NCBI GenBank assembly: GCA_943704415.1
Contig: CALSCO010001118.1
Coordinates: forward strand, 1-64,000
DNA from: Parvularia atlantis
Lineage: Eukaryota > Opisthokonta > Rotosphaerida
Direction of reading: 5' to 3'
Length of the DNA stretch: 64,000 nt
Positions 1 through 12,810 of the stretch are shown here, one piece after another; position 1 is the first letter of the stretch; every line of letters begins with the position of its first letter. Made by a program: the position numbers and the translations under genes. The notes under the pieces were generated by a model. It searched no databases and was not told the DNA's origin. It saw nothing but the letters and a program-made list of their open reading frames with translations.

Positions 1-340
1 GACCGGATGCACATGGCCCTCATGGACCGCAGCACCTTGCTTGTTGATGAACGTCTGCCCGCAGACCGAGCACGCCACGCCGACGCCCACGCCGTTGCCG
101 CCGTCGACGACCGAGGTGCCGGGCGCGGCGCTCGCTGTGGCGCTCGGTGCGGCGTCGGCGCACTGAGCGGAGAGCGCTTTCGCCCGTCGCGTCCGCTCGA
201 CCGGCGATCGTCACGGTCAACGCTGGAAACACCGGGTGCTTGTGGCCGACGTGCACAGCGAGGCCGCGCTCGGTGCCGAAGGCGCGCGGGCACTGCCGAC
301 AGGAGAACGAATGAGGCGCGACCTCAAGGTCCGCCGCCAT
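1..340 (-). CDS. C2H2 zinc-finger protein, 5' part, runs off the left edge
   Basis: The start codon at 338-340 opens a frame whose first finger is CRQCPRAF...HVGHKH, with spacing C-X2-C-X12-H-X4-H. A second finger with the same spacing, CSVCGQTF...HEGHVH, lies at the left edge in another frame. The two frames join if an intron of about 52 nt is removed (near 163-214, donor GTGACG, acceptor CTCAG); this junction is inferred. Both fingers end in a similar H-x-G-H-x-H-P stretch, so they look like repeats of one unit and more may lie outside the window. C2H2 fingers of this class usually bind DNA or RNA; no target can be read from the sequence. The start codon is 111 bp from that of the divergent MAPEG gene, so the two probably share a promoter region. 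Confidence 0.6.
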
Positions 341-451
341 GTTGGGTGCCCCTCCAGTAAAACTTCTCCTTGGCCCGAACGAAAGGTCTCGACGGTTGCG
401 GCGCCGCAGCCTCTCCCTTCAGCACCGCCCCACCGCCACCTACGCGACACC

Positions 452-521
452 ATGCCGCCCAAGAACACCTCGCCCAGCAAGGCCCCCGAGACCGTCGCCG
501 CGCCCGCGTCGACCGTGCCGT

Positions 522-553
<32 letters not shown>

Positions 554-1451
554 CACCAGCAGCAGCAGCAGCGCACCCAGCACGCGACGGCCGCGACGGC
601 GGCGGCCACGGTCGGCGACCGCCACGAGGGCGGCGACGTGCTCGGCATGCTCGGGCTGGCCGTCGGCATCGTCGCCATCTACACGTCGGGCATGCTGCTA
701 GCGGTGGCGCTGCAGACGTCAGGCCTGGTCGAGGCGTACCTGCAGCCGTTCTTCACCCAGCTCGGCCTCGAGCGCGGCAAGATCCCCTTCGCCGTCATCC
801 TCGCCGTGATCCTGCTCAACTTTGTCGTTGGCCAGCTGAGCAACATCGGCTTCGCCTACCTCCGCAGCTACAACAACGCGGTCCGTGACACGCGCGTCAC
901 TCGCCTCGGGCCGCTCACGCCCCCCCCCCACGCGCGCGCACACGCAGAACCCGCGCATCGCCAAGGAGGACCCGCACAAGCGCAAGGGCCTCGCCGGCCG
1001 GCTGTACGCCGCGCACCTCAACGGCATCGAGAACATCGGCATCTTCGCCGCGGCCGTGATCATTGCGCACATCGTCAAGGTGCCCGTCAGCATCCGCGTG
1101 CAGTGCGTCGCCGCGTGCCTTCCGCGCTGCGCCCCGCTCATCCGGCGCCACAGGCTGTCGCTGCTGTACTTTGCCAGCCGCATCGTGTTTGTGCTGCTGT
1201 ACGCGATCAACGTCGACATCCTGCGCTCGCTCTTCTTCGCAGTCGGGTGCGTGCCGTCGCCGCCGCCCTTGCGTGCGCAGACCGCGCCCACGCTCACGCC
1301 GTGCGCGCGCAGCTACTCGTCGATTGTGCTGCTGTTCCTGCACTCGCTCCTCAGCAACCCTAAGGACATCGACCGGGTCTACCACACGGTCACCGGCCCG
1401 CTGTGGCAGGTGGCCGCGCCGGCCGTCGCGTTCATCGAGAGTCTGATGTGA
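452..1451 (+). CDS. MAPEG-family membrane protein
   Basis: Four exons (452-880, 948-1102, 1154-1246, 1313-1451) join in frame to about 271 residues. The N-terminal 50 residues are low complexity, with Thr and Gln runs encoded by an ACG/CAG microsatellite. Hydrophobic segments follow near residues 65-90, 110-130, 175-190, 205-225 and 232-245. The MAPEG hallmark is the loop RSYNN-PRIAKEDPHKRKG followed by NGIENIGIFAAAV, matching the family pattern in which an Arg/Asn/Glu-rich loop precedes a membrane helix. MAPEG proteins are small integral membrane enzymes such as microsomal glutathione transferases and leukotriene C4 synthase, acting in the ER or outer mitochondrial membrane on glutathione conjugates. 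Substrate cannot be assigned. The Thr/Gln-rich N-terminal extension is longer than in typical members (about 150 residues). The second donor was placed at GTGCGT (1103) because only that site keeps the frame. Confidence 0.75.
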
Positions 1452-1560
1452 GCGCGGGGGGGTTGCGGCGCGGCGCGGCGAGCCGGCCGGGCCGGGCGAG
1501 AGGGCCGGGGGCCGAGCCGAGAAGACTGCCAGTGAGAGCTTTGTGCTCGGAGCCGGTGTG

Positions 1561-3176
1561 ATGAGAAGAGCGTGTCTCGTGCTCGCGCTGGTGCTGGTGC
1601 TGCTCGCGGCCACGGCGGTGCCCGGGCGCGCCGCCGACGCGCCACGCAGCGTGCGTGCCTCACGCCGCACGCCGTGCACCGTGAGCCACTGCTGACGACG
1701 GCGCGCGTGTGCGCAGCTCAACGTGACGACGCTGTGCACGCAGCCGCTGCTGCTGCAGCTCACGGCGTCGCTGCCGCCCGGCGTGAACCGGAGCGACAGC
1801 CACCTCGTGTTCCTCTTCAGCACGGCGGGCGCGCCGGGGATCCTCCTGGCGTACGCGCGCGAGCCGCTGGCCGTGGCCGCCGACTGCGGCCGGCTGGCGC
1901 GCGAGGGCCTGGCCGCGGTCGCGGTGCAGGGCGCAGGCGCGTCGCTCGGCACGTCGCTCGTGGTCGAGGCCCTCGTCGAGTTCCGCCGCGCCGACGACGC
2001 CGCCGCACCCGCCGACGCGCGTGATGCGCGCGAGTTCAACCCGGCCGTGGACGAGGTCGTGCAGACCGTGGCGCTGAGCGCGGTCGCGTGGGGCGCGCCG
2101 GTGGTGGACGTGCGCGACAACGCGACGAGCTACGTGCGCGTGCCCTCGGCCGACGGCGCCATCGTCTTCGAGCTGTACAACGCCGCCGTCCAGGTCGACA
2201 CGCTCCTCGGCGTGCTCGCGCCCGAGGCGACCAAGCTGCGCGTTGAGCTGCGCGACTTCCCCTTCCTGGTGCGCGCCTTCGTCGTGCGCACCGTTGCGGC
2301 CGTGTGGCGCCAACGACCACGCGCAGGACCCGCAGCGATCGCGCCTCGCCTTCCAGACCACCGTCTCGGCCGAGCGCGGCATGCGCTGCCCGCAGTTCGT
2401 CTACCTCGCCACCCCCTCCGACGTCACCTTCCCGCGCCTCTTCACCCGCCTCGTCGCCACCGTCGAGCCCCTCGTCGTCGACGACGGCGACGACGGCAGC
2501 GACACCGCCGGCGCCTCGGCCGTCGTCTCGCACGTCGGATGGCCGCCCATCTCGCGCCTGCGCGACCCCGGCAGCGCCGTCCCGCTGCTCGGCGCGGGTG
2601 GCACGGCCGACATCTCGGACGGGCTCCCGAACGAGGCCGCGCCGGCCATCGTCAACATCACGCGCATGGAGCAGGCCGCGGTGCGACGGTCGTTGTGCGC
2701 GTGCTGCACCCGCTCACAGGCGCGCTCGCGCCCGCGCAGATCGAGTACCAGGAAGCGCCCTACTCGATCATGAAGAGCGTGCTCACGCGGCGCATGGTCG
2801 CGTGCATCAAGCGCGCCTACGTCACCGTCGAGGCGCCCGTCGCGCCCTACATGTCGTGGTGCGTGCTGCTGGCGCGTAAGCGTGCGTGCGCTGACCGCGG
2901 ATGCGCGCCAGGGAGCCAGAGATCGGCGCAGGTCAGCCCTCGCTCCCGTCCGTGCCGCCTGCGGCGCTGCTCACCGCGCTGGTCGCGGCGGCCGTGCCGG
3001 TGCGTGTGCGGCCCGTGCGCGCACGCCTCTGCCGCTCACGGGCCGGCGCATAGATGATGCTGGCGCTGGCCCTCGTCGTCGCCGGCGCCGTGTACAGCAG
3101 ACGACCCGCGCCGGACAAGGCCCAGCCACTCGCGCCAAACCCCTACGCGCGCCTTGCCCACTCGCAGGCATTCTGA
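1561..3176 (+). CDS. Predicted type I membrane glycoprotein, family unknown
   Basis: The ATG at 1561 begins a clear signal peptide (MRRACLVLALVLVLLAATA) that ends before a first intron with donor GTGCGT. The ectodomain contains several N-X-S/T sequons (NVT, NRS, NAT, NIT) and scattered Cys. It continues through frame changes explained by short introns near 2285-2330 (about 43 nt), 2676-2740, 2859-2920 and 3000-3053. The last exon gives MMLALALVVAGAVYSRR, a membrane helix followed by a short basic cytoplasmic tail ending at the TGA at 3174-3176. I do not recognise the ectodomain. The architecture (signal peptide, lumenal domain, single C-terminal helix) suggests a surface or endomembrane protein. 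Its 3' end faces that of the myosin gene 274 bp away. Confidence 0.6.
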
Positions 3177-3255
3177 CAATCTTGTTCTTTTTTAGTGAGT
3201 GGGCTTGTGCATGCGCGAGGATACAGCCGAAACACCGGAGGGCCTTGCACCTGAA

Positions 3256-3280
3256 GGGGGGTGGGGGAGGGGGTGGGGGG
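3256..3280 (+). repeat. G-run cluster, possible G-quadruplex
   Basis: Four runs of five or six G separated by single T or A bases lie on the plus strand, between the converging 3' ends of the membrane-protein gene (stop 3176) and the myosin gene (stop 3451). A purine-rich stretch follows to about 3350. Such a motif can form a quadruplex and may help end or pause transcription between convergent genes; that role is inference. Confidence 0.5.
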
Positions 3281-3450
3281 ATTGGAAGCGGACGGGAGAA
3301 GCGGACAGACGGAGGGAGGGAGTTGCGAGAGACGAAGAGACAGAAAGGGCAGCCGGCGCCACGTCGACACTGTGCTGTGGCCGGCATCAGCCGCTGCGAG
3401 CGCGCACCGAGCGCGGGCGAGGACGCACCTAGGGCGCGAAGACGGCCATC

Positions 3451-6400
3451 TCACTTCTTCTTGGCTGGTGCGGCCGCGGTCTTGCCGGCCGCGGCGGACC
3501 CCTTGGCCCCTGCTGCCGCCTTCTCCCCGCCCTTGCCGTCGGCCTTGCCCTCGGGCTTGCCGTCGGGGCCCTTGCGTGCGGCAATGATCGCGTCGGTGTA
3601 GTCCTTGATCAGGTGCGCGATTTGCGACGCCTGCGCGCGCCGCCGGACTCAGCACCTCTCCGCCGCTGGCAAGCCGCGCCCGCCGCAACGCACCTCGCTC
3701 GTGTTGAACACGTACTTGGTGCCGCGCGTCAGGCTCTCGGTCATGATCATGATGTTCTTGTGCGACGGGCTGTAGTTGACGATGCTCTTGTACGGGTACG
3801 ACAGGAGGGCCGTCTGCGGCGCGGCCGTCAGCGGCACACCCGCAGGCACGCTGCGCTCGCACGCGCGTGCGCACCTTTGATCGCCGGTTGAGGATGTGCA
3901 CGCCGTTGTGGCAGACTGCCAGCCACAGGTTGTTGGGCATGGCCGACGTGTACGACTGCAACACGTTGAAGATCGTCGAGCCGTAGAGGTCCCACGCCAT
4001 GATGTGCGCCATGTACAGCTTGGCGCAGTCGTCGCGCGACTTGCCCTTGAGCTTGGCGTGCTGCGCACGCGCAGGCGCAAATTAGGTAAGTAGCCTGTGC
4101 GCACGGCTCGCGCGCGCGAGCGGCGCGCACGCACCTGCTGTGCCACGAGCTTCTCAATGCCCTGGCGCACAAAGTGCTTGGGCATGTACTTCTTCACGTT
4201 GTCGGCGTACGCGGGTTCGTCGCCGCCGTACGTGGGCGTGTCGCCCAGCTCAATCTGCGCACGCAGGCCGCACAGGTACGCCGACTCCTCCTCCGTCACC
4301 GGGAAGCGGTCGTTGGCGATGTCGTAGATGGCCTGCGCCGCCGCCGATCAGCGCTCGCCGTGTGCGCCACAAACAGCGCGCACGCACCTGGTACATGATC
4401 AGATCGCGCTCAATGTCGTTGCAGAACGCGTTCAACGGCGGCATGAAGATGCGGCGCTTGAAGACCAGCCGCAGCGACTTGTCCGAGTTGGTCTGCTTGG
4501 CAAACTTGTCCCACTTGTAAATTGTGTCGGCGACCTTCTCCTTGGCCGTCATCGCACGCTCTGCGGCAACTCGCACATCAGCGCACGCACGCGGCACCCT
4601 GCGCGCCCGCGCCGCACCAAGCGAGCCGAAGCTCTCAAACAGCGCAAAGCCCGTGCAGTTTTTGATGCCGATCTTCTCCTTGACAAGCTCTGCAGCACGA
4701 CGCTGCTCAGTCCTCCTGTGCGCGTGCACGCCGCGCACGCACCGACAAGCTCGGCCGTCGTCGCCGCAGGGTCGAACGTGAGCGCGCGCGACTGGCCGTC
4801 CATGAAGAAGAAGCGTGCAAACATGTTCTTCAGATTCTGTGACGGCCACCGCGTACGTCATCGCCCAGCAGACGCAGGCCAACCCGTCAGCACGCACCGT
4901 CACCGCCAGCAGCTCATCAGTCGACGGTGGCTGCTTGCGCGCCCCGGACGTGAGCGAGCGCTGCAGCGCCTTAACGCAGTACTTGGCGTGCTCGCGCTCG
5001 CGCTTGCGCCGCGAGTAGTTGGGCGCCATACCGTAGGCGCAGCTGCGGATCAGTGTAAGCATTCTCAGGCGCGCGCGTGCAGCAGGCGGGCGCGAAAACG
5101 CACATGCGCAGGTGCGCGCGCAGGTAGTTGAGCACGGCCTGCGATGGCAGCGCGACCCAGCAGGCCACCGCGAGCAGCTTCCACATCTTGAGCACGACCT
5201 TGCTGTCCGGCTCAGGGTGGTTCGTCGTCATCTTGATCAGCTGCAGGTGCAGCTCGTCGCGCGCCTTGGGCACCTCAATCACGCCGCGCATGATGTCCTG
5301 CACGTGCGCGCGCGCCACGACCGCGTCAGCACCGTACCGTGCTGCTCAGCCGCCGCGCACCTGGATCATCAGCGAGAACGGCACGCGCGAGTTCTCCTCC
5401 TCGGTCTGCGACGGCGCGGGCACGATGCCAGCGTACGCGAGCAGGCCTGCGCCACACGCGTGCGTCAGCCGCCTGCCACACCTGCGCGCGGTCACGCACA
5501 GTTGTGCATGCGGATCGAGTTCTCGTTCAGGTCCGCGTCCAGCGTCAGGTCAAAGTTGGACAGCGAGAAAGACAGGCGGTTCTGAGGACGTGCGCGGAGC
5601 AGTGCAAGTTCAGCGTCCGTTCGGTGCTCCGCTGCCCGCACGCCGCACCTTCGAGAACGACCAGTCGGCCAGCGTATACTCGAGCGCGACCGAGCCGCGC
5701 TTCTTGTCGGTGTCGGCCGACTTGCGGATCGTGAGCTTCTTGATCGTCTGGAGCGTGCCAAACTTGGACGAGCTCGCGGCGCTACCGTCCGGCCCGGGCA
5801 CGCGCAGCAGGTGCGAGTCAAGCAGCTTCTGCCGGCAGCGCTCGAGCTCCAGGCCCAGCGCGCCCAGCTCGGCCTCGGAGATGTCGAGCTCCTGGCGGCG
5901 CTTGGCGTCCTTTTCTTCCTTGGTGATGCCCTGGCGGTGGTTGGGCGAGTACTCCTTGATCAGGTTCACGACCTCCTCGTTCTGCCGACGGTTGCGCGCG
6001 CGCGGCGTGGTGTGAGCAACGAGAGCACGGCCGCACCGCGCACGCACCTGGTCGCACTGGAACTCGCAGCGCACGAGGTCGCCATCCGGGTCGGTTGGCT
6101 CAGCCGTGAAGTTGAGGATGACCGTGTTGTGGTCGAGCTCCCACGACTGCAGGCGGTCGTACGAGTACGACTGCGCGCCGCGCACGGCCGTCAGCACTGG
6201 CCACGTTTTCGCCCACCCCATGCCCACACCTTCATGATCGCCTTCGTCTTGTGGTGGATCCAGGCGATGCCGTCGACGTGCACGGCGATGAGCAGGTTCT
6301 CCGAGTACGCCCAGAAACCCTGCCGCGGCGCGTGGTCAGTGGACCACCACGACGCGCCCAGCGCCGCACCTTGTACTTGGCCGGGAAGAAGGTCGCGCCG

Positions 6401-9400
6401 TACATGGGGAACTGCTTGACGGCCTCGAGGTAGAGCACCTTGGCCTGCAGTACCGACTTGCCCGCGAGCTTCTGGTAGATGCTGTTGATTTGGTCGGCCC
6501 ACTCCTGCTTGCTCTTCTCGGTCACGAAGCGCGGCGGCAGGTAGCTGGACAGTTCCGCGCTGTGCAGGACGCGCGCGCGCGTGAGCACGGGGCCCGCCAC
6601 GCGCACGCGCAGGCAACGCACAGGCGGCCTGTTGCCGTCGCGTCGTAGTCTCCCCAGTCGACCTGCGACTTGAGCGCGGCCAGGCGCAGCGCGGCCTGCT
6701 CGGTCAGCGGGAAGTCGCCGTTGAGCACGCTGCGGACGGCCTGCGAATAGATCAGGTGGTACTCGACCGGGTCCGTCGGGATCTTCTGTGGCGTCTTGAA
6801 CAGGCGGCGCTTGAGGTAGAACTTGGCCTCGCCGCCGCCGACAGCCTGGACCGACGGCTCGTTGCGGCGCATCGTCTGGTACTTGGTCTCGCTGACCGAC
6901 TGGCGCTTCTCTGACTCCCAGCGCGCGAGAATGTCGGTGATGTTGTCGCTGCCCTTGACGGCGTACTCTGCCGGAGCCGCGGGGGGTCAGCGCCGTGGGC
7001 GAGAAGGGCGCTGCAACACGCACCGCGATCGGGCGTGACCTCGTACAACGCCCAGCCGACCGTGTCCGGCAGGTCGATGCGCTTGGCCAGGTCCTTGACG
7101 GCCTGCGTGGCGGTCGTCCACGACGAGATGCCGATAGCCTTGACCGTGTTGTCAAGGAAGTAGAAGCGGCAGATGATCGGGCGGCCGGTCTGGACGCGCG
7201 AGCGCGCACGGGCGCGGCGGTGAGCATGCGGCGGTGTTAGCACACTAGCGGCTGCCGCACCTTCATCGCCTCAATCTCGAGCGCCGACGGCGGCAGCTTG
7301 CGCGCGCCGTTGAGCACCGACTGCTTGAACGCCTCGTCGCAGTTCTTGGCGATCGTGGCAATCTGCTTGCGCAGCGCGAGGCGCTTGGCACCGTCCATAT
7401 CTGTGCGGGCGGCCGAGGCGCGCGGCGTCAAGAGGACGTGGAGCGCGCGCTTGGGCGGGATGACGCACCGCCCTCGGCCGGCTTGGCCATCTCGGCCTTC
7501 TCGTCGACGATGCAGCACTTGCGCAGGTAGTTGCGCAAGTACTTGGCGAGGAGCTGCATGCCAGGCTGTGAGTGAACGGGGGCTGCGAGCCGAGCGTCAC
7601 GCGCGCGCGCACCTTGCTCGGTGGGAACGACGCCAGGCAAATGTTGAGCATCTGCCAGTTTTTGATCGCGATCGTCTCCCAGTTCTTGTTCTCCTTCGGG
7701 TTTTCGTTCGTCTGGCGCACGAGTTGCACAAAGATCTCGTCGCGCAGCTCAGGCACGCCGATGCCGAGCTTGACAACGTTCTGGATCATGGGCGAGACGT
7801 TGTCCTCCTTCTTGGCGCTGGCGTCGGCGATCTTGAGCAGCTCGCGGAAGATCTCGACCGAAACAGTGATCATCTTTTCGCGACGCGGGTCGTCGGGCAT
7901 GTTGATCTTGAGCATCGACGTCGGGATGGGCTTGCTCGTGTAGCACAGCATCTCGGCCGTCGTCAGCTTGCCCTTCTTCTTGCGCGAGAGGCTCATCGAG
8001 AGCGTGCCGCTGATCGGCTCGTGCTCCTCAAAGTACTTCTCCGCAAAGAGCTCCATCGTGTCGTGCTCGCTCGAGTACGCCGCCTCCTCCTCGTCCTTCT
8101 TCTTGTCCTGGCGCGCACGGCTCAGCATCGGCCCCCCGCGCGCCAAGCCCACACCGCTCGCAACGCACCGCCTCGACCTTCTTCATCAGCGGGTTGGACT
8201 TCATCGCGCGCTTGGGCTCGTTGTCGGCCTTGCGCGACTTGATGTTCTCGTAGATGTTCGTCTGCGCGGCGCACAGCGCTCAGCATCGCGGGGGCAGCCC
8301 ATGCCCGCGTGATCGCACCGGCGGAACGTAGACCGGCGGCGGGGCGGGCGCGCCGGGGATGAACGGCTGCGAGTGCAGCACCGAGCGCTTGTACTCGTCG
8401 GCCTCGGCGCCGAACAGCTGGTCAATCTCGTCCGTCAGGTCCTTCATGCCCGAGCGGCGGAAGCCGCCCTGGTTGGCCGGCGCGTCCTTGTCGACCACGT
8501 CGAGGAACGAAAACATGTCGCCGAGCGGGTCCGACGCGCCCGTGGAGGTCGCGCCCTCGGCCTTTGCCGCCCCGTGGGAGGTCAGCACGCTGCACAATCG
8601 GCCGCACGCCACGCACCATCTTGTGCTTGACCTCGAGGGCCTGGCGCGTGAGGGCGGCGATCTGCGTATGCGATGTCAGCAGTGGCGCCGGCGCACACTG
8701 CCGTATGCCGACGCACTTCCTCCTCCTCGCGCACACGGCGCTCCTTCTCCTTCTTCTCGTCGGCCTGGCGCCGGCGCTCGTTCTCCTCGGCCTCCTTGCT
8801 ACGCATGCGCTCCTCCTCCAGGCGGCGGCGCTCCTCTGCACACGTGCACAATGTCAGCGCCGCTCCTGTGCTACGCTGCGGCCACGAACCTTCCTGCCGC
8901 CGGCGCTCCTCCTCCTGGCGCTTCTGCTCCTTGAGCATCGCGTACAGGTCGCGCGCGAACCAGCCGCGGACGACTTCGTTTGTGACGTGACATGTGAGTA
9001 TGCGCATGCTCTCCGTGTCACGCGCACGACGCGCACCGGACTGAATCTTGATCGCGGACGAGCGCTTGCGCCGGTAGATCTTGCGCTTGATGAACATGCG
9101 GATGTCTGGCGAGGTGACGGTCGCGCGTGAGCCGGGCGCACCGCGGGGCACCCGACCGCGCCGCGCACTCTTCTGCAGGTACACGATGTTCTTCTTGATG
9201 CGCAGGTAGCGCTTGCGGTAGTAGTTGCCGACGATCATCTTGGTGACCTTGATCGCGCACTTGTTCATGTGGCGCTCCTTGGCCTCCTCGAGCGGCAGAT
9301 ACTGCGGAACACGCGTGAGCGCGGCGGCGGCGGCGGCGGCGATGCGCGGCCACGGCGCCACGTACCACGCTGTTGCGCATGAAGACCTTGGTGTGGCCGA

Positions 9401-12256
9401 TCTGCCAGTGGTCCTTGTCGACGCTCAGCGCCTGCATGATCTTGGTCACGAGCTCCTTCTCGTTCGCGCCCTGGACCTTGGGTGCGAGCATCTTGAACCT
9501 GCGCGGGCGTGTCAGCGCCCCAGCCGGTCACGCAGAGGCGACGACGCACTTCTCCAGGAAGATCTTGAACGGCACGCGCATGGCGTAGCCGGCCTTGCGG
9601 ATACGGATCGTCTCGAGCATGCCCGAGTAGCGCAGCTGGGCTTTGGGAGCGTCAGCCGCAGCCTTGCTGCGGGCAAGCGCCGCGCACGCACCGAGCACCA
9701 TGTCGTCTTCCCAAAGGAACGACGACTTGGACGTGTTGGGCTTGATGCAGCGCACGTACTGCGGCACGGTCGAGCCGAGGACCGACACGAGCGTGCTCAG
9801 CTGGGACTTTGTCACGCGCCGCGTTGCATCAGCAGGTCGCAGCAAGCGACGGGTGCTGGCGCTCGCACCTTGAACACATTGCCGACCGTCGGCTTGCGGC
9901 GCATCGTCTGCGTCTTGCTCTTGTCGTCGACGGGCTCCTCAGCCGCCTCGGCGAGCGTCTTGACGAGATCCATCTGTGTCGCGGCCGCAAGCAATCAGCC
10001 CGCAACGTCCGCCGCTGCGTGCAGTAAAAAGCACCGCACCTTGGACTTGCGCAGGGCCTCGACGAGCAGGTCCGACGTCTCGTCCTTGTTCTTGTCGAGG
10101 AAGCCGTTGATGTCGTACATGACCTCGCCGGCGTAGTGCACGATGCCAAAGTAGTTGGTGGCCTGCTTCGGGCGGACGTAGTTCTTGTTCGCGCCGTGCT
10201 TCTCGTGCAGCTTCTGCATGTACGTCTGGTCGGTGCCCTTGGGCACCTTGCACTCCTCGTCCATCATCGAGATCACACCCGTCTTGCCCTGCCGCCCGCC
10301 GCACCCAGCGTGCGCGCGTGTGAGCGTCCGCCCGCCGCCCCGCGCACGAGGCCGGCGGCGCACCTCAAGCAGCTCAATGCACTCGGCGTTGTCGACGAAC
10401 TCGATCTTGCTCCACGAGATGCCCTCCTTGTCGTACTGCGCGGGCGTCGTTTCAGTGCCGAGTGATCCGGCCGACAGGCACCGACGCACCTCAGCCTGCT
10501 CAAGCTTGAAGATGTAGTTCGTGAAGAACTGCTGCAGCTTCTCGTTGGCCATGTTGATGCACAGTTGCTCGAACGAGTTGACCTTGAAGTTCTCAAAGCC
10601 GAAGATGTCGAGCACGCCGATGAAGTTGGCTGGCTTGGCCTTGGGCGCGATGACCTGGTTGATGTAGGCCACGATCCAGTCAAAGAGGCGGCTGAACAGG
10701 GCCTTGCCGATGGCGTCGCGGTTGTCCTTGGCCTATCGGCGGTGGCGTGCGCGTGAGCGGCACGGACGGCGGCAAGGGGTTGAGACGCACCTGGTCGGTC
10801 TTGAGCGGGATCTTGGTGACCTCGCCGCGTGTGACGAGCGAGCGGTTGCAGAGGGCTTCGCTGAGCAGCTTCTCCTCAATCTGCAGCAGCTGCGCGACGG
10901 TCGACACGGTCGCGCCGTTGACGATGACCGAGCCCTCGCCGGTCTGGTCGGGCTTGAACGTGACGTTGCCGACGTGGAGCACACCGGCCAGCACCTTAAA
11001 GATGGCGTCGATCTGCGGCGCACAGACGCGCGCGCACGTGAGCACCACGCCGCCCCGCAGCATGCGAGGGCGCAGAGACGCACCTCCTCCGGCGACATGT
11101 TCATGACAGTGAACGCGAGCTTGAGCGCCTCGTACTCCTTCGCGTCCTTGATTTGCTCCATCGTGATGCAGCCAGACTGGTTGAGATAGTGGAAGTCCTT
11201 GGGCTCGAGCAGCTGCGTTGCCGAGCAACGAGGTCAGCCACCCGAGGCCGCTGCGCGCACTGGCCGAGACGTACGCGGTACTTCTCCTTCTCGTCCTTGG
11301 TCGCGCCGAGGCACAGCTGGTAAAAGCAGTGGTAGTTGCGCTCGTCGGCGGCCTGCACAACGACGCGCGACTTCTCAAGCAGGTAGTTGACGATCGACGC
11401 GCCGATGATGTGCCGCTCGGGCGAGAACAAGACCTGCATGAACTTGCCAAAGCGCGACGAGTTGTTGTTGCGCACAGTCTTGGCGTTGCCTGCGCACACG
11501 CGCGCACGAGCGGGCGTCTCAGGCCACAAGCCGAGCGCCAAGCAAAAGCGCACCGAACGCCTCGAGGATCGTGCTCGCCTCGGTGATCTGCTGCTCGATC
11601 CACTCGTGGTTGGACGTGACCGCGGTCAGGTATTGCAGGATCAGCTTGGTCGACTCGGTCTTGCCCGCGCCCGACTCGCCTGTGGCGTACGCCCGCCGCG
11701 CGTCAGCGCCGCCGCACTGCCGCGGCTCGGGACGCACCGGAAATGATCACCGACTGGTTCTCCGAGTTCTTGCGCAGGTTGTAGTACGTCGCCTCGGCGA
11801 TGGCGAAGATGTGCGGCGGGAGCTCGCCGATGCGCGCGCTGCTGTACTGCTTCACGGTGGCCTGCGAGGTGCGAGGAAAGGGGGCGAGTGAGAACAGGAC
11901 GCAAGGGTACACGCGCCGCACGCCGCACGCACGTCCTCGTAGATCGAGATCCACTTGAACGGGTTGCACGCGACGAGGATCGTGCCTGTGTAGGTCTGCG
12001 TGGCGGCGTTGGTAGCAGCACGTGGGCGCGGGCGTGTGGCGCCGCGAAAACGCACGTAGATCAGCTCCTTGCGGTAGCGTTTCCGCAGGTTGTCGAGGAT
12101 CGAGTTCTCCGACAGCTCCGGGAGGTTGACCATGTCGTCGATGTGCTCAGCACCGGCTGCGGATGGCCGCAGGAGACCGGCGCGCGCGAGTGAGCGAGCA
12201 ACCGGGCGCGCGCAGGGTGGGCGCAAACGCGACGCACTGCTGAACTTGTCGCCCAT
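3451..12256 (-). CDS. Class VII-like myosin with two MyTH4-FERM units
   Basis: The minus-strand gene starts at 12256 (MGDKFS) and ends at the TGA at 3451-3453, split by roughly 30 short introns. The motor comes first: P-loop [10 protein letters not shown] (near 11651-11680), switch [10 protein letters not shown] (near 11440-11470), switch II DIFGFE (near 10600), actin-binding [17 protein letters not shown], converter and a basic neck ([19 protein letters not shown]). A charged coiled coil ([18 protein letters not shown]) and a proline-rich linker ([14 protein letters not shown]) follow near 8300-8900. Then come MyTH4 (about 7270-8100), FERM (about 5650-7240), a second MyTH4 (about 5000-5650) and a second FERM (about 3560-4960), ending in an Ala/Lys-rich tail. 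This order is that of class VII/MyTH4-FERM myosins such as amoeboid M7, which act in filopodia, adhesion and membrane tethering. I see no SH3 domain between the two tail units. All key nucleotide-binding motifs are present, so it should be an active motor. Confidence 0.92.
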
Positions 12257-12810
12257 GGCTGCGGCGTCTGGTGCGGTGCGCGGTCCTGGTGCTGCAGTGG
12301 GCGGTGGTCGCGAGGCGTCTGTGCTCGCTCGCACACGCGGCGGCCGGGCTGTCTGGGCTGCTGCGCGCGCTGGGAAGGGCGGCGTCAGCCACGTGCGGCT
12401 GCATTCCGCGCGGCGATCACGGCGCACGTCCACGCCGCGCTTAATGCGCGCGCCCCCACCGCCCACCCACCGCCACCCGCGCCGATCCGCGCCTGCGCCC
12501 ACCCGGCCCAGGCGACGACGGCGGCGCGGCGTGCGCTTAATGAGGGCGCGCTCACACGACTCGTCGCGTGCGTCTTCCTGGCCGCTTCAATGGCACACGC
12601 GGGTGCCGCCCCGCCGCGGCCCTTCCCTCCCGCCCGTTTGGCCAAGCGCGCCGCGCAGGGTGCCCGCAGGGCAGCCGAGGAAGCAAAGGCGCGCGGCTTC
12701 CGTGGTAGGGGAAAAATCTTCTCAACCAGCAACCTTGGCCGCAAACATGAGCTCACGCGGCGCCGTTCACACGGCGTGTGGCCCGCGCAAACAGAGCGTT
12801 ACGTTCGCAC
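12257..12810. other. Intergenic region upstream of the myosin gene
   Basis: This 554-bp stretch lies between the stop of the phosducin-like gene and the start of the myosin gene, both on the minus strand. It is one of the longest gene-free stretches in the window. Open frames crossing it are Arg/Ala-rich antisense-type frames with no domain signal. It must hold the myosin promoter, the myosin 5' UTR and the phosducin-like 3' UTR. I see no repeat, RNA gene or recognisable factor site. Confidence 0.5.

Noticed and set aside
9323-9342. CGG triplet run as a coding repeat
   Set aside because: It lies inside a myosin intron (between MRNSV and YLPLEEA), so it is not translated.
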